Source: Argentina anserina
Lineage: Eukaryota > Streptophyta > Magnoliopsida > Rosales > Rosaceae
Direction: 5' to 3'
Assembly: GCF_933775445.1 (NCBI RefSeq)
Contig: NC_065876.1
Coordinates: forward strand, 15,438,001-15,502,000
DNA length: 64,000 nucleotides
Of this stretch, positions 1 through 10,628 are shown piece by piece. The position numbers were made by a program, and so were the translations under genes. A model generated the notes under the pieces. That model did no database searches and was not told the origin of the DNA. It was given only the letters and a program-made list of their open reading frames with translations. Position 1 is the first letter of the stretch. Each line of letters starts with the position of its first letter.

Positions 1-468
1 GCTTCCAATCCAGGGGAAAGGTAAGCAACAAGTACCATACCATGATCTGTAATACAAGTATAATATAGAAACAGAATAAAATGAAGAGGGATACCTAAGA
101 TATTTTAACTAGCCTTAACATTTCGTATACATAAGAGATAAGTTTGTTTCCGCTACATTTTGTTGCATAACAACATTCATGAAAAACTAGACCATCGATC
201 TACAGAGTACTTAGATTAGCAAATTCCCCCTGTGAAAATGTCTTCAAAGTAGAGGAAGCCATTGGAAAGAACAAATACCAAAACTGTTCTTCTGTAAAGA
301 ATTCGAACAATATTCTCAGACTTAATCATTTCAAAGACAAAATAAAAGGTGCAACAGTAGCGTTATGTTTACTAGAACAGCTAAAATATAGAATACATAA
401 AAGCTATTAATCTATTTTTCACCCTAAATATCTATAAACAAAAAGGTAGTTTCTTGGAAAGTACTTAC
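1..468. other. Left-edge stretch with no recognised exon
   Basis: On the minus strand this lies downstream of the last recognisable exon of the SCD1-like relic. I looked for the following DENN-domain exon and could not find it. A possible acceptor (minus-strand ttacag near position 46) precedes a short open stretch running to the edge, but its translation matches nothing I know. It is treated as non-coding or as an eroded gene portion. Confidence 0.4.
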
Positions 469-2462
469 ACCATCCATTGCTAGAAGAGATGTATCAACAC
501 ATGAATGAAGACCCATCATATATGGCGTAGGGGCATCAATGTAGTCTAGTCCACTGAAAAAAAGTAATGGAATGTAGACTTGCTTCCACATAGAAAAACA
601 TGCACAAATTAGACGAGTCAAAATACAAGATGTATAACAAAATACTACTGAATTAGCAATTTCAATATTCAAATATATATACATACATAGATACACACAT
701 CTACGAGATTCTTCTTCTTTTTTAAAGTTCAATAGAGGGAAAACATATATTCTTTGCAGAAGAAATGACAAGTTTAAGAAGTCCGTCATGCACAAATAAA
801 CTAGCAAAGAGAATTTTCCACTTAGCCAGCCTAAGCTTACAAGAAACAAACTAAATGAAGCATGTGTTGAGCAGAATATTTTCCAGGGGAAACAAAAGGA
901 AGTTACCAAGTATGAAGCTTACCTGCCACCGAAATGGATATATTAAATAGCAAATGGCTTCTGATGCAAGGGTCATAAGAGAATATCTGCCAAAAGTAGG
1001 ACAAAAGGTTAACTAAAGGATGTGGGAGTACACAGCTGAGAAAGCGAGGTGAGAATTTGCGTCAGATTCGTACTTGTGTGATCGAATCAAAACCATCCTT
1101 TCAAGCAGCACGGCTGTGAAAATTTAATCAAGTTGTCAACATCTAAACACTGAACCAATGGCTGAAATGATATCTGCATGAATGAAAAGTAGAACATTAC
1201 AACCAAGTTAACAATCAACAATGGCAAGAAGCCAAGAAGTATATTTACAACCAGCAACATTTAGAGGCACACAACTGATAAAGAAAGAAAAAAAATTAGA
1301 GGCTATACATCAACATGGGGGAGCCCATCCTTCGGTGGAGTCTCCACAGAAAGCAGAACATAGCCGATAGCAAACAAAACTCTATCCTTCCCAGGAGTCG
1401 GCAGAGGTACATTGGACACCATCAATGCAATAATATCCCATAACGGTTTGCTGTAAATGTTGCACATATGTGAATGTGACACCAGTATCAAAATTCCAAC
1501 CAAAAAACTCACCACGAAGAGATTCTCACCTGCTTCCGGTGGAGGAAAAACAGAGCGCAAACGGAGACTAGGTGACCGCGAAACTAGATTTGTCAGCAAA
1601 CAAATTTGCCGGAATACAATACGCTTCGGCAATATCCTCACTGACTAGATCCCGGAAAGCAATGCAACTAACATAGATTTTGGATCCATCACCCTCTGCA
1701 CCAAATTACGAACCGCATTTAGGAAACAGTAATGCTTCTCTACAAGCACTCGGAAGCCGCTCTTTTGTATGGTTCACATCTAAGGATACTAAACGAAAAT
1801 AACTCATCTAATGGATCAAACTTCCTGGAAGCTTAATCCTATCCCTAATTAATCTTCATCCTAATGTCACGTCCCAATTTTGGGAGTGTCAATCGTGGGC
1901 GTCGCTGGTTAAAATAACATCAGACATATGTGAGATTTACTCCAAGATTAAAAGTGTGGAAGATATATGGTTGCTCCTTATAAAGGGTTCAGACATGCCG
2001 ACCCGGTTAAATTCGGAGAGCTTGTCGCTAGTCGAGGACTTAACGTCGAAGAGGCGAGTTAGCCACCCTACACACAGGTTGGGGTCTGGAGCCGATCTCC
2101 TAATGAGCCCAAGGCAGGGCGAAACCAGTGTATTGCCCCGTTGGATAAGGCTGGCTCCATGGGAATGGAGCGTCACATGGACCAAGTGTGGCAGCCGAAT
2201 GGCTAGGTCCGTAACACTAAGCTTCTAAGCTTGCAAATCCAACTTAAACTATGAAATATGTAAAAACGACATCGTTTATGAGCAAAGTAATGCAATTAGG
2301 TTAGAGAGCTCGAGTTATTCATACCAGTAAGAACAATGGGATAGCTTCGTGGAAGCGTCATTGGCATCATATCCCGACGAGTAGAACGAGACGCCAACTG
2401 GCAGCACACACTGGAAAACAAACACAACGATCAACTCAAACTGAAATTAAAACTCGATTCCG

Positions 2463-2503
<41 letters not shown>

Positions 2504-2671
2504 GTGAAACGGCGTCGGCGGGGGATAGAGAGTGTGGTTGGCGGGAGGGTACTGGTGGAGCAAAGAAGGTAGGTACATTTCGGCGAAGCCATGGAATCCT
2601 CTGGCGCCGTCGAGGGTTCGAATATCCGGTCCGATCTCACAGACGACGAAGTGCGCGAATATCTGCGCCAT
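469..2671 (-). pseudogene. SCD1: SCD1-like DENN-domain gene, N-terminal part, degenerate
   Basis: In plants SCD1 (Arabidopsis AT1G49040) is a DENN and WD40 protein, a Rab exchange factor acting in exocytosis, endocytosis and cytokinesis. The N-terminus begins at 2671 (MAQIFAHFVVCEIGPDIRT). Further exons lie at about 2410-2325 (CVLPVGVSFYSSGYD), 1695-1530 (GDGSKIYVSCIAFRD), 1450-1309 (KPLWDIIALMVSNVPLPTPG), 1173-1074 (FQPLVQCLDVDNLIK), 986-923 (SLMTLASEAICYLIYPFRW) and 582-469 (VYIPLLFFSGLDYIDAPTPY). Most splice sites are still GT/AG. Lesions are clear: a GA microsatellite and a stop replace the reading frame after the Pro-rich stretch; a frameshift precedes SYPIVLTG; about 8 bases are missing after ADK near 1600; and one base is missing after NLIK near 1125. 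The WD40 half is not in the window. It is a pseudogene or a relic duplicate; assembly error cannot explain this many lesions. Confidence 0.85.
2465..2499. repeat. (GA)n microsatellite inside SCD1-like exon 1
   Basis: A run of GA dinucleotides. On the minus strand it encodes an Ser-Leu run that replaces the expected sequence after the proline-rich segment of the relic. Slippage here probably contributed to loss of the frame. Confidence 0.9.
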
Positions 2672-2686
2672 TAGTTAGGTCAAACG

Positions 2687-2690
<4 letters not shown>

Positions 2691-2740
<50 letters not shown>
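2691..2740. repeat. (TC)25 microsatellite upstream of SCD1-like start
   Basis: Twenty-five uninterrupted TC units, read as GA on the gene's own strand, lie about 20 bases upstream of the relic's ATG. GA/CT tracts are common in plant 5' leaders and core promoters. It is followed by a short ATA run. Confidence 0.95.
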
Positions 2741-2743
<3 letters not shown>

Positions 2744-4812
2744 ATAATAATAATAATGGAATAACCAGAAGTAGAGTAAGATTTCTAGATCTTCAATGTA
2801 ACTGTAACTCTGTAAATTTGAATTCTACGCAACTCACAGCTACAAATTGGGTTGGGTTAGCGCCATACTGGTTTTCCGGTCTAGAATTGGGCCCGATTGC
2901 AATTGGGTTGGACTCGGCTAGAAACCTCGAACCAAGTCCTTATAATTTCGTTCATGTTCACATCGTGTGTAATTTTATCAAGTCTAAATAGAGATAATGA
3001 ATGAACGGACATAAGTCACAGAGCCTACAGAGATATACGAAAGCAATTACCGATCACGAGAACATTTTATATGGACTTCTCAACGTTCATTGCACAAAAC
3101 ATGAGGTTAGTATCCAAATTGTTGTAGATCAGCCAAGGTGGTGTAATACCAAAATTTATTTCAGCCGATTCTTTTCGATGGTGTGTTAGTGTGTTACTGA
3201 TAATTGAACAATTGAGATATAAAAATGTGTTCACAAACTCGGTCTAATTAGCAATCCCTCATATTGACCAAAAAAGGAAATTCCTTAATGAAAAGGCCTA
3301 AATTATATGAAATCATAGAATGAGATGTCACCTACATATTATATATACATGTCCACCAACGTACTTCTTATGTCCAAAAGATATTTTGCATCAATATGCA
3401 AAACTACTACCAATCTACTATGAAAGAAGTAGACGACCAATACCCTCATTGCTAACAACTAAGTTCGAGTTAGAATAATTTTGTAGTGAATCTCATGTGT
3501 TGTCGTTCTTATATAATTTGTTGCCTTCATTTCTTCATTTTAACATGTCTAATATAATTAGTATGTCACAGTTGTAGGTTACGCGCCTAAACTAAGAAGG
3601 ATTAGGCAACTATATGTCACATATTTATTTTGGGAAAGGACAGATGAAATGAATTTTCACAAAATCACAAGGTCGGTGGACGTTGTGAATGGCTGAAGAA
3701 TGAATCCCGGAATCTCATACATGGGCATGTTTACTAATAAGGAAATGGAATGACTCCATATGGTGTGACTCACATTCCCCGTAAAATGGATGTTTAATAA
3801 CTTATGAGGAAATTAATTCCATGTGGGTACCGTAACATTTTCAGAATTGACAACTCCTTTTTCATTGCGGTTGAAATAGTAAGTATTGATTCTTGATTAT
3901 GAGAAAATCAATTTTTTTCCCAAAATTATCTTCATAATTTATTGATAATTCCCCCTATAATTACACAAGAATCTCATTTTGGATTCTTATTCCTACATAT
4001 TAGTAAACACATGAAAGAGAATTCTGATTTCGATTCCAGATTACAAGTAAATACAAGGATGGGAGTGACTCCCCACTCTCTCTCCCAAAATTATTTTCAT
4101 CATTTATTGATAATTCCCCCCTATTATTATACATGAATCTCATTTTGGATTCATATTCTTACATATTAGAAACACATGAAAGGATGAGAATGACTCTCTC
4201 TCTCTCTCTCTCTCATTATGAATCTGGAGGCACCCTTTTAAACTAAACCACACCCATTTATTTTTTAAATCTACACCCAAAAATTGAATATTCCAACCTT
4301 CCTTATAGGTTTTATTTCTATAATTAACTATTTTATTTTTCTTGATTTCACTTTTTTACCCTTTAAGTTGAAAAAGAAAATCATCTCCATAAAAGTAGCT
4401 ACAACTAGTAATCAATTTTCATTTCCTTAAATGTATCCTTATTTTATGTGATATGAATACACACCTATATATGTTCACATAACTATTTCATTCCTAATAC
4501 AAAATTACATTTCTTAATTCTCTTATATGTATGTAGTTTCTTTTGAAGAATCTCTTAATAGAATTCACTTCCCTGAAAAAGTAAAACAATGAGCAAAAGG
4601 TTTTAAAGGAAAAGGACGAGCACAATTGCAGAAATGAAACTCGTTTTAAATGCAGGGTGATCGATGTTGCCAGCTGAATTAATTAACAGTTGCATTATCG
4701 TAACATATATGAATGATCGTTATAACTAGTCATTGGAGGCTTCCGAAAATCAGAGGCCTATCCTTGTGCAGCTGCACCAAGCTTTTCCCACCTCATACTG
4801 ATTGGTCACAAA
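2741..4812. other. Intergenic, no gene seen
   Basis: AT-rich DNA between the divergently placed SCD1-like relic and the P450 gene. It holds a direct duplication (3918-4180) and a short CT run near 4194-4214. The short open frames here (for example 3001-3189 and 3942-4136) have no family resemblance and lie in repeats. The stretch around 3736-3860 looks like an unclassified dispersed repeat. Confidence 0.5.
3918..4180. repeat. Imperfect direct duplication, about 95 bp, two copies
   Basis: Copy A is about 3918-4014 and copy B about 4084-4180. Both start near cccaaaattat and contain ttattgataattccccc, gaatctcattttggatt and acacatgaaag in the same order. Small indels separate them and about 70 bp lies between. 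It is probably a local duplication within an old repeat. Confidence 0.8.
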
Positions 4813-4819
4813 TATAAAT
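4813..4819 (+). promoter_or_regulatory. Likely TATA box of the P450 gene
   Basis: TATAAAT, with an inverted CCAAT (ATTGG at 4801-4805) just upstream. Transcription would start near 4843-4850. That leaves almost no leader before the ATG at 4853 and so favours the ATG at 4880 or 4892. Confidence 0.4.
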
Positions 4820-4891
4820 GAATTCACGACCACCCAGTCACCCACACTCACCATGATCTATCTCAACTCAAAATTTGTAATGCCAGAAACA

Positions 4892-5727
4892 ATGAGTTCT
4901 TCAACAATAATAGTAGCCATCCTCCTGGTTCTCTTCACATCAATCACATGTCTCTGGTCACTCATCTCTGACGTCTCCTCAAATTCAAAGCACAAAAAGC
5001 TACCACCTGGCCCTCGGCCACTGCCTATAATCGGAAGCCTCCACAAGCTAGGCAAACTTCCCCATCGAAGCCTCCAACACTTGGCCAAGAAATATGGGCA
5101 CATCATGTTCATTCGTCTAGGCAATGTTCCAGCCATCGTACTCTCCTCCCCCAAAGCCGCAGAGCTATTCCTCAAAACTCATGACACTAATTTCGCCAGC
5201 CGGCCCATAATCCAAGCCGCCGACTACTTGTCCTTCGGCTCAAAGAGCATGGCCTTTTCGCAGTACGGTCCCTATTGGCGCCATATGAGGAAGCTCTGCA
5301 CGCTTCAGCTCTTCTGTTCAGCAAAAATGGAGTCTTTTGCGCCGCTGCGGAAGGAGGAGCTGGGAGGGCTGGTGAGGAAGCTGAAAGTAGCTGCAGAGGA
5401 AGGTGGAGTTGTGGATATTAGTGAGAAGATTGGAGCGATGAATGAGGACATAACGTATAAGATGGTGTTGGGTCGCACAAGGGATGCTAGGTTTGATTTG
5501 AAAGCCATTATTGAGGAATCGTTATCCTTGGTAGGGGCTTTCAATATATCTGATTTTGTTCCTTCCCTTGCTGCACTTGATATTCAGGTATATATGCTAG
5601 CTATTCCCAAGTTCCCAACTCTATCTTTTACCAATTTACCAGGCATTTCTCTTCGATGATTAATTGATACATAAAAAAGTGCATTGATAGACAATCTCGA
5701 ACCGAATCTTCTTTATTCTAGATATTG

Positions 5728-5762
<35 letters not shown>

Positions 5763-6302
5763 AAGCTTTTCACATAAGGAGGTCCTTATCTTACCTTAAG
5801 GTACGGATTTTCATTTTTGACCAACTTTTCGATCGATTTTTCACATCTCCACCGTCCAATATCTAGGTACTAACATATAGATCATCTCCAAAAAATTTCA
5901 GCCGATTCCATAACCGTTAAGGTACTCATAACTTCGATTTTCTACTCAAAATATGAACGGTTCAGGTTCAGCAAATTCAATACGTCCATTGGTTTTGATT
6001 AGTTCGATACCTTAAAGATCATAAAATCGGCTGCAATTTTGTGGAGATGATCTATACATTATAACCTAGATATTAGACGGTGGAGATGTGAAAATTCGAT
6101 CGAAAAGTTGGTCAAAAATGAAAATCCGTACCTTAAGCTAAGATAAGGACCTCCTTATGTGAAAAGCTTTATATATATATCAGGAGTGCATGAGGCCTTA
6201 TATATTTATACCCTGCATGTAGCTGTATAAGGACTTAAGGAGGTAGAACTTAATTGATTGAGTGCGGACGAGAGAAAGAGAGAGACAATGAATAGAGTAG
6301 CC

Positions 6303-6338
<36 letters not shown>

Positions 6339-8276
6339 TATAGGGTAAATTCCTCCTATGGTATCTGATGTTTGACTACTTAGACAATTTAGTACCTGAT
6401 GTATGAAAACGAACAATTTCATACCTAAAGTTCTCAAATTTAGGCCATTTTGGTACTTATGTCAATTTTGATCATATTTTCAGGGTTATTTCCGTCATCT
6501 TATCTCTACTTTACTTCATTTTTCATAATATTTTTCAAATTGCCTCTAAATTATCACTAAAATTTTGATAACTCATCCACTTAGTATCTGTGATGATTTA
6601 CATATATATTTTTTCATAATATAGCTATAAATCTAAATTAATTTTAATTATAAGTAATTTAAAAATATATATTTTAATAAAAAATTACAATTGCATAAAG
6701 GAAATTTATTTCCTTTGCAAAAAATAATTAGGACAATAAGTATATTAAGAAAAAAAATAGTTTTTGATATCTGCGAAGTAGATGCTTAGTGGAGTAGATA
6801 TATCAATTTAATTATCTCCAAAGATGCCACAATTATAGGAATAAATGAAGAAAAATGTGAATTTAATGAGTTTAGGGCTAGAATGACGAAAATAACCCTA
6901 AAATATGATAATTGATAGTGGTACCAAAATGGCTTACAAATGAGAACTTCAAGTACCAAATTGTCCGTTTTCATACATCAGGTATCAAATTGTCCAAGTA
7001 GCCATACTTTAGGTACCATAGGAGGAATTAACTCAAAGTTATAAACAAGCCTATGAACAACGGGTGATTTGGTGCCCCTTTTAAAACTGGTGCCCTGTGC
7101 CATCGCCCTCGCCTCCCATGGGCAGGGCCGGGCCTGCACTACATTTTGAAATTTTGAACCCATGCATAGTTCTATATTTAGAAGTATGTTAATTTATAAT
7201 AATGAATCTATATTGTTAAGTTTTTTGGATGGAGAATTATACCAATCATTGAATGTTGTATGATTAACGATATTAAATTTCGCCATGTATATGCTACATG
7301 GCTACATACATTTGTTTTCTTCCAACTAAAGATGAGCAGAAAATAGCTGCCTTTTTCTGGTGACCTGATATTGGACTAGATAAAAACATTGAATAACATG
7401 CATGATTCAATGATGCACTTATGATTTCTATGCCAGGGATTGACCAAGCGCTTAAAGAAAGTTAGAAAGCAGATCGATCAACTCTTGGAGAAGATAATAG
7501 ACGAGCATGAACAAGTAACCAAGTCCAAGAAAGGGAAACAAGGCCAGCATGAGGATTTTGTAGACGTATTGCTTTCCCTAATGAACCAACCGTTGAACCC
7601 GAATGATGAACAAGTCTATCTTGATCGAACAAATGTGAAAGCCATCTTACTTGACATGATCGCTGCGTCTATCGATACTTCAGCTACCACTATCATTTGG
7701 AGCCTTGCGGAGCTCTTGAGGCATCCAAGGATTATGAAGAATCTCCAAGAGGAGCTCCAAAATGTGGTCGGTATGAACCGAATGGTGGAAGAGTTTGATT
7801 TGCCAAAGCTGGATTACTTGAGTATGGTGGTCAAGGAGAGTTTGAGACTACACCCTGTTGCTCCGTTACTAGTCCCACATGAATCCATCGACGACGTATC
7901 AATCGATGGATTCCACATACCCAAAAAGTCGAGGATCATAGTAAATGTCTGGAGCATTGGAAGAGATCCTAATGTTTGGTCGGAAAATATGGATGAATTT
8001 TATCCTGAAAGGTTCGTAAACAACAACATAGACCTAAAGGGACATGACTTTCAGCTCATTCCATTTGGGTCTGGTCGCAGAGGGTGTCCGGGTATGCAAT
8101 TAGGTCTAACCATAGTTAAGCTAGTTCTGGCACAACTGGTGCACAGCTTTAACTGGGAGCTCCCAAATGGTTTACTACCACAAGACTTAGACATGTCCGA
8201 GGATTTTGGTTTAGCAATGTCAAAAGCCAAACACTTGCTTGCCAAGCCAACTTACCGTCTTATCACTCTCATGTAG
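4892..8276 (+). CDS. Cytochrome P450, CYP71 clan, CYP736A-like
   Basis: A membrane-anchored haem monooxygenase of the endoplasmic reticulum. Exon 1 is 4892-5587 (donor CAG|gtatat) and exon 2 is 7437-8276 (acceptor ccag|GGATTG), phase 0, giving 511 residues, normal for the family. An N-terminal hydrophobic anchor (residues about 4-25) is followed by the Pro-rich hinge [12 protein letters not shown]. Exon 2 has the I-helix [10 protein letters not shown], the K-helix ESLRLHP, the PERF motif FYPERF and the haem loop [10 protein letters not shown] with the Cys ligand. The usual I-helix Gly is Ser. ATGs at 4853 and 4880 are in frame; 4892 was chosen because the anchor starts there and the TATA box is close. 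CYP736A enzymes include a biphenyl 4-hydroxylase of rosaceous phytoalexin synthesis, but the substrate here cannot be read from sequence. The 1.85-kb intron carries two MITEs and two (AT)n runs. Confidence 0.92.
5762..6170. mobile_element. Foldback MITE in the P450 intron
   Basis: An almost perfect inverted repeat. The left arm runs from aaagcttttcacataagg (5762) to about 5935 and the right arm from about 6008 to ccttatgtgaaaagcttt (6170). Arms are about 165-175 bp with a short loop. Both ends touch AT dinucleotide runs, which suggests insertion into a TA-rich site. There is no coding capacity. Part of an arm recurs near 45.05-45.12 kb. Confidence 0.85.
6343..7034. mobile_element. Mutator-type MITE, copy 1 (P450 intron)
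   Basis: A 692-bp element with long terminal inverted repeats (roughly 150 bp) starting gggtaaattcctcctatgg and ending in its near complement ggaggaattaactc. It is flanked by a perfect 9-bp duplication AAAGTTATA (6334-6342 and 7035-7043). Nine-base target duplications are the hallmark of Mutator-like elements. The interior is AT-rich and non-coding. Confidence 0.85.
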
Positions 8277-8379
8277 CCATGTAGGTACAATTTTTTTAAA
8301 TTTCTTTTAATGTAATCTTATGTGGGTTGTTGTATTTCAACAGACATATATCTACGTATAGATATTATTCTGCAGCTTA

Positions 8380-8398
8380 AATAAATATGCGCAATAAA
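8380..8398 (+). terminator. Candidate polyadenylation signals of the P450 gene
   Basis: Two AATAAA hexamers (8380-8385 and 8393-8398), about 105-120 bases after the stop codon and just before the second Mutator-type MITE. Position and sequence fit a plant near-upstream element. Confidence 0.35.
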
Positions 8399-8440
8399 TT
8401 TCTTCAGTAATATTGTTGGTATTATGTACCAATATCTTTA

Positions 8441-9103
8441 GGGTAAATTCCTCCTATGGTACCTGATGTTTGGCTACTTGGACAATTTGGTACCTGATGT
8501 ATGAAAGCGGACAATTTGGTACCTAAAGTTTTCAAATTTAGGCCATTTTAGTACTTATGTCAATTTTGACCATATTTTCAGGGTTATTTCCGTCATCTTA
8601 TCTCAACTTTACTTCATTTTTTTATAATACCTCCAAATTGCCTCTAAGTTATCACTAAAAATTCGATAACTCATCCACTTAGTATCTGTGATGATTTACG
8701 TATATAAGTTTTCATAATGTAGCTATCAATCTAAATTAATTTTAATTATAAGTAATTAAAAATTTTTTTGATAAAAATTACAATTTCATAAAGGCAATTT
8801 ATTTCCTTTGCAGAAAATAATTAGGATACAATAAGTATATTAAGAAAAAAATTTATTTTCGATATATGTGAAGTAGATGCTAAGTGGAGTAGATATATCA
8901 ATTTAATTATCTCCAAAGAGAGGCAATTATAGGAAGAAATGAAGAAAAATGTGAATTTAATAAATTTAGGACTAGAATGACGGAAATAACCCTGAAAATA
9001 TGGTCAAAATTGATAGAGGTACCAAAATGGCCTAAATTTAAGAACTTTAGGTACTAAATTGTCCAAGTAGCCAAACATCAAGTACCATAGAAGGAATTTA
9101 CCC
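8441..9103. mobile_element. Mutator-type MITE, copy 2
   Basis: A 663-bp relative of the intronic element, with the same termini (gggtaaattcctcctatgg ... ggaatttaccc). The flanking 9-mers ATATCTTTA (8432-8440) and GTATCTTTA (9104-9112) match at eight of nine positions, so this is a separate insertion rather than a segmental copy. It sits 164 bp beyond the P450 stop codon. Confidence 0.85.
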
Positions 9104-9436
9104 GTATCTTTATTACATATACATTTGATCGAGATAGTCGGGCTCAAATTTATTTGGCCAGAACTCTACTTCTGTAAATTCCAATTATTCATTTTAAGCT
9201 CGTTTTCTTTGGTGAGTTGCGGAGCTTCCAAACAAAGAACAACTCCTAATTACCTTAGAGAAAAAAGAAACTCCTTATCTTGAATGGAGAAAGATGGTTA
9301 GAAGGAGATAATTGATGACACTGGCTAGAACGTTAATACCATTCAACACATATAGCTGATTTTATTGCCATTTCATTGTTCATTTGATATTCAAATATGT
9401 ATTACCTTGTTTTCTTAGATACGGTAGAACACACTA

Positions 9437-10500
9437 TGATAGAGCGTTAATTAAAACGTCTATAATAAATCCTGTAAAACATCATCGTTAGTATAAAGTA
9501 AGCAGAAATCGTTCAGTCCGGGAAATTGAACGGAACTCAAAACTTTTAGTGTTAACAAATAATGAGGAGTTTGAGATTGATTATTAACTACTAAAATAAA
9601 ACATAAATTACTATTTACATGATTGACTTCTATTTAACAAATTTAAACTAAATTTACCATTACACCACATAATTACAAGTTCGAACCTATCATGCATACT
9701 AATTCGACCAATTACATACTTTTTAGACACCAATACAATTAGAGCCTTAGGAAATCATCTAATCATGTAAGATTTCAATTAACATTTAGATTGACTTAGG
9801 GCCTAATCTAAATTTAAATGCAATCGAATTCAATAACACTTAGAGTAGAAATCAAATAAGATTACATTTAAGCACCAAATCTTTGTTGAAGACATGTTTC
9901 ATGTATGGCGTTACCCACCATGGTTTCACATGCAAATTTCCAGAAAAACTAATCAACACAAACCGAACCTACTTAAGGCATGATTCGATTTGTGTCAATA
10001 TGGTTGATGAATCTAGCACTTAAACATATTCTTAAGGACTGTATCAAAGCACTAAATTCATATGCACATATCTCAAAATTATCTAAAAGTATGAGAAAGA
10101 TGATTAGAACACAACAACAGAAATACAAACTCATTAATTATAAGAAACCATCAATTCGGCAAAATACCAAAAAACCAATAAAACAATCTGAAAATTTTGT
10201 AATCCTACACAAACATCATACTACAATCTTCATAGAAAAAGTATTGTAGAAAATCAAAAACGAACAAACTCATGAAGAAGAGTTGCGAGAATCACATGTT
10301 GTAGGACCCTTAGAGGTGTGTCTTCAATGGTGATTTCGGTTGAGATGGAACTTGTATATGGGGGAGAATGACTTACTGTTTTGGTAAAGAATGTTTGAGG
10401 TAGTATTTTGACAAAAGTTTGGCTCTTGAATGCAAAAGAGAAGTGATATTATTTGAGAGGTGAATCCATGTATATATAGAGGAAAAAATGAGGGTAGTTG
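9437..10500 (-). mobile_element. LTR or LTR fragment of the 59-61 kb family
   Basis: On the minus strand this follows the 3' portion of the solo LTR at 59283-61230 through about 1 kb, sharing the stretch from a TATA-like site and Met-less leader to the terminal GCTCTATCA (plus-strand tgatagagc at 9437). Similarity starts near 10436. Upstream of that the two copies differ: here a different U3 with TATATATAG near 10470 and 23-bp tandem repeats. The other terminus and a target duplication were not found, so it may be truncated. The open frame at 9980-10249 lies inside it and is not a gene. Confidence 0.7.
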
Positions 10501-10539
10501 CATCTTTCCTCATATTATAAAGTCATGCTTTAATCTCTT

Positions 10540-10628
10540 AAATCATGTCATGTTTTATTCCTAAATCATGCCATGTTTTATTCCTAAATCATGCCATGTT
10601 TTATTCCTAAATCATCCCATGTTTTATG
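10540..10628. repeat. 23-bp tandem repeat, about four units
   Basis: Units of the form atgttttattcctaaatcatgcc repeat head to tail with single-base changes. It probably belongs to the U3 part of the adjacent LTR. The units are contiguous, without spacers, so it is not a CRISPR array. Confidence 0.85.

Noticed and set aside
1937..2228. Overlapping frames on both strands between SCD1-like exons
   Set aside because: They lie in the intron between the exons ending at 2325 and starting at 1695. The segment has the look of an inserted repeat (starts tgtcacgtccc) but no boundaries could be fixed.
4802..4891. N-terminal extension of the P450 from 4802 or 4853
   Set aside because: 4802 is TTG, not ATG, and overlaps the TATA region. 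An ATG at 4853 would be almost at the expected transcription start. The anchor begins at 4892.
9980..10249. 89-codon plus-strand frame
   Set aside because: It falls inside the LTR and is not conserved as a frame in the second copy at 60 kb.
10540..10628. CRISPR-like repeat array
   Set aside because: Units are contiguous 23-mers without spacers, in plant nuclear DNA.
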